Source: Croceibacterium sp. TMG7-5b_MA50 (lineage in GTDB: Bacteria > Pseudomonadota > Alphaproteobacteria > Sphingomonadales > Sphingomonadaceae). From it: a stretch of 64,000 nt of DNA. The position numbers and the translations under genes were made by a program. Where the stretch lies: NCBI RefSeq assembly GCF_039830145.1, contig NZ_CP156082.1, positions 576,001 to 640,000 on the forward strand, given 5' to 3'. Positions within the stretch are counted from its first letter, which is position 1, and each line of letters begins with the position of its first letter. The notes beneath the pieces are model-generated. The model saw only the letters and a list, made by a program, of their open reading frames with translations. It had not been told where the DNA came from and did no database searches. Of this stretch, positions 62,990-64,000 are shown piece by piece.

Positions 62990-64000
62990 ATGATTGATAG
63001 CTCCGCCTTCCTAGCCTTTGCTGCCGAATTGCTGGGGCCACGCGGGCTGACGCAGGATCCTGATCTGCTGCAGCCTTGGTTGACAGACTGGCGGGGTCGT
63101 TACACCGGCCGAACCCTCGCGCTTGCATCGCCGGCCAGTGTGGCGGAAGTCGCCGCCCTGGTGCGGCTCTGCGCCGCGCATGGCGTGCCGATCGTGCCGC
63201 AGGGCGGCAACAGCGGCATGTCCGGCGGCGCAACGCCTGACGATACGGGGGCAGCGCTGTTGCTGTCGCTGCGCCGCATGAACGCGATCACGCGCATGGA
63301 CAGCGCTGCGCGGGAGGTGACGTGCGAGGCCGGCGTGGTGCTGCAGGTGCTGCACTCCGCTGCCGAGGCGGAGGGATTGCGGTTCCCGCTGACCTTGGGT
63401 GGGAAGGGCTCCGCCACGATCGGCGGGTTGATCTCCACCAACGCGGGCGGCACCCAGGTCCTGCGACACGGCTCGATGCGGGCACAGGTGCTTGGCCTGC
63501 AGGCTGTGCTGGCGGACGGATCGATGTTCGACACCTTAACCCCGCTGAAGAAGGACAATCGCGGCTTCGACCTCAAGCAGTTGTTGATCGGGTCGGAAGG
63601 GACTCTTGGGATCGTCACCGCCGCCACATTGCGGCTTGTGCCTGCCCTGGCGGCACGACAGGTCCTCTGGATTGGCCTACCATCCATCGGCGCTGCGCGC
63701 GAATTGCTGCTTCTGGCGGAGCGACTGGCGGGCGAGGTCCTGGAGGGATTTGAGGTCTTACCCGCCCACAGCCTGCAGGCGGTGCTGGCGCATGTGCCTG
63801 GAACCCGAAGCCCCTTGGCCGGGGAGCACGCCTGGTATGCGCTGGTGGAGCTCGCTTCGGGCAAAGAGGGTGCCGACCGGTTGCCGGTAATGGCGCAGGA
63901 CCTGCTGGAACAAGGCTTCGAGGCCGACCTGATCGAGGATGCGACCATCGCCGCCAACGACACTCAGGCGGAGCAGTTCTGGACCTTGCGGGAAGAGATC
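62990..64000 (+). CDS. FAD-linked oxidase (GlcD/D-2-hydroxyacid dehydrogenase type), cut by window edge
   Basis: The frame from ATG 62990 stays open to the right edge (337 residues so far). The PCMH-type FAD-binding domain is clear: VPIVPQGGNSGMSGGATPD and LGGKGSATIGGLISTNAGGTQVLRHG, then LIGSEGTLGIVTAATLRL. This fold oxidises D-lactate, glycolate or D-2-hydroxyglutarate and passes electrons to quinone or ETF. The substrate cannot be named without the missing C-terminus. AAGGG precedes the start. Confidence 0.9.
   Translation, partial: MIDSSAFLAFAAELLGPRGLTQDPDLLQPWLTDWRGRYTGRTLALASPASVAEVAALVRLCAAHGVPIVPQGGNSGMSGGATPDDTGAALLLSLRRMNAITRMDSAAREVTCEAGVVLQVLHSAAEAEGLRFPLTLGGKGSATIGGLISTNAGGTQVLRHGSMRAQVLGLQAVLADGSMFDTLTPLKKDNRGFDLKQLLIGSEGTLGIVTAATLRLVPALAARQVLWIGLPSIGAARELLLLAERLAGEVLEGFEVLPAHSLQAVLAHVPGTRSPLAGEHAWYALVELASGKEGADRLPVMAQDLLEQGFEADLIEDATIAANDTQAEQFWTLREEI

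Overview
The window is GC-rich, gene-dense chromosomal DNA of an alphaproteobacterium, most likely a sphingomonad (Sphingomonadales). Pointers are a LigM-type tetrahydrofolate-dependent aromatic O-demethylase, the hybrid kinase CckA beside smpB and a DUF2062 gene, a GTTC-N7-GTTC (GAAC-N7-GAAC) SOS box before recA, and the acpP-fabF-mltG order. The placement rests on gene content and order, not on a phylogeny.

Layout. 1-6.0 kb: partial rnd, aspS, the fatty-acid/cell-wall run acpP-fabF-mltG, a peroxiredoxin and a 2H phosphoesterase. 6.06-8.8 kb: tRNA-Met(CAT), pobA behind a perfect palindrome, and the ribosomal pair rplK-rplA closed by a terminator. 8.8-11.2 kb: an AT-richer accessory island with a retron: a reverse transcriptase (minus strand), an overlapping XRE-type HTH gene upstream of it, and a structured region upstream of both that folds like an msr-msd RNA. 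It is followed by a decayed gene and two copies of a short repeat. 11.2-17.6 kb: a small membrane protein, a CinA-like protein, corA, folD, metF, an alpha/beta hydrolase, a ligM-like demethylase and chorismate mutase; folD, metF and ligM together form a route for methyl groups taken from methoxylated aromatics. 17.6-29 kb: polyprenyl diphosphate synthase, an M1 peptidase lipoprotein, a YegD-type Hsp70, a RoxA-like oxygenase, RluE, and sbcD-sbcC. 29-37 kb: nagB-II/nagA (amino-sugar use), a PhoX-type phosphatase with a Tat lipoprotein signal, a YciB-like membrane protein, rlmN and an outer-membrane barrel. 37-46 kb: EAL protein, patatin, greB, soluble lytic transglycosylase, dapA, smpB, DUF2062 and cckA. 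46-64 kb: two DUF4139 paralogues, recA, alaS, a 57-residue protein, a Kef-type antiporter, rluB, rsmD, a Thr/Gly-rich secreted protein, uvrD, a membrane-anchored LuxR-type regulator, a DEAD-box helicase, a small secreted protein and the start of a FAD-linked oxidase.

Most of the window is housekeeping in compact operons with 1-11 nt gene overlaps. The part most likely to hold something undescribed is the retron at 8.8-10.4 kb. Its RT carries both retron hallmarks (NAxxH and VTG). The RNA upstream can form an a1:a2-like closing stem, a 10-bp perfect msr-side stem and a 6-bp msd-side stem meeting at one junction. Secondary points of interest are the aromatic C1 cluster with a candidate operator, a TonB-box-like motif inside a DUF4139 protein, and a transcription factor tethered to the membrane with a DUF4019 sensor.
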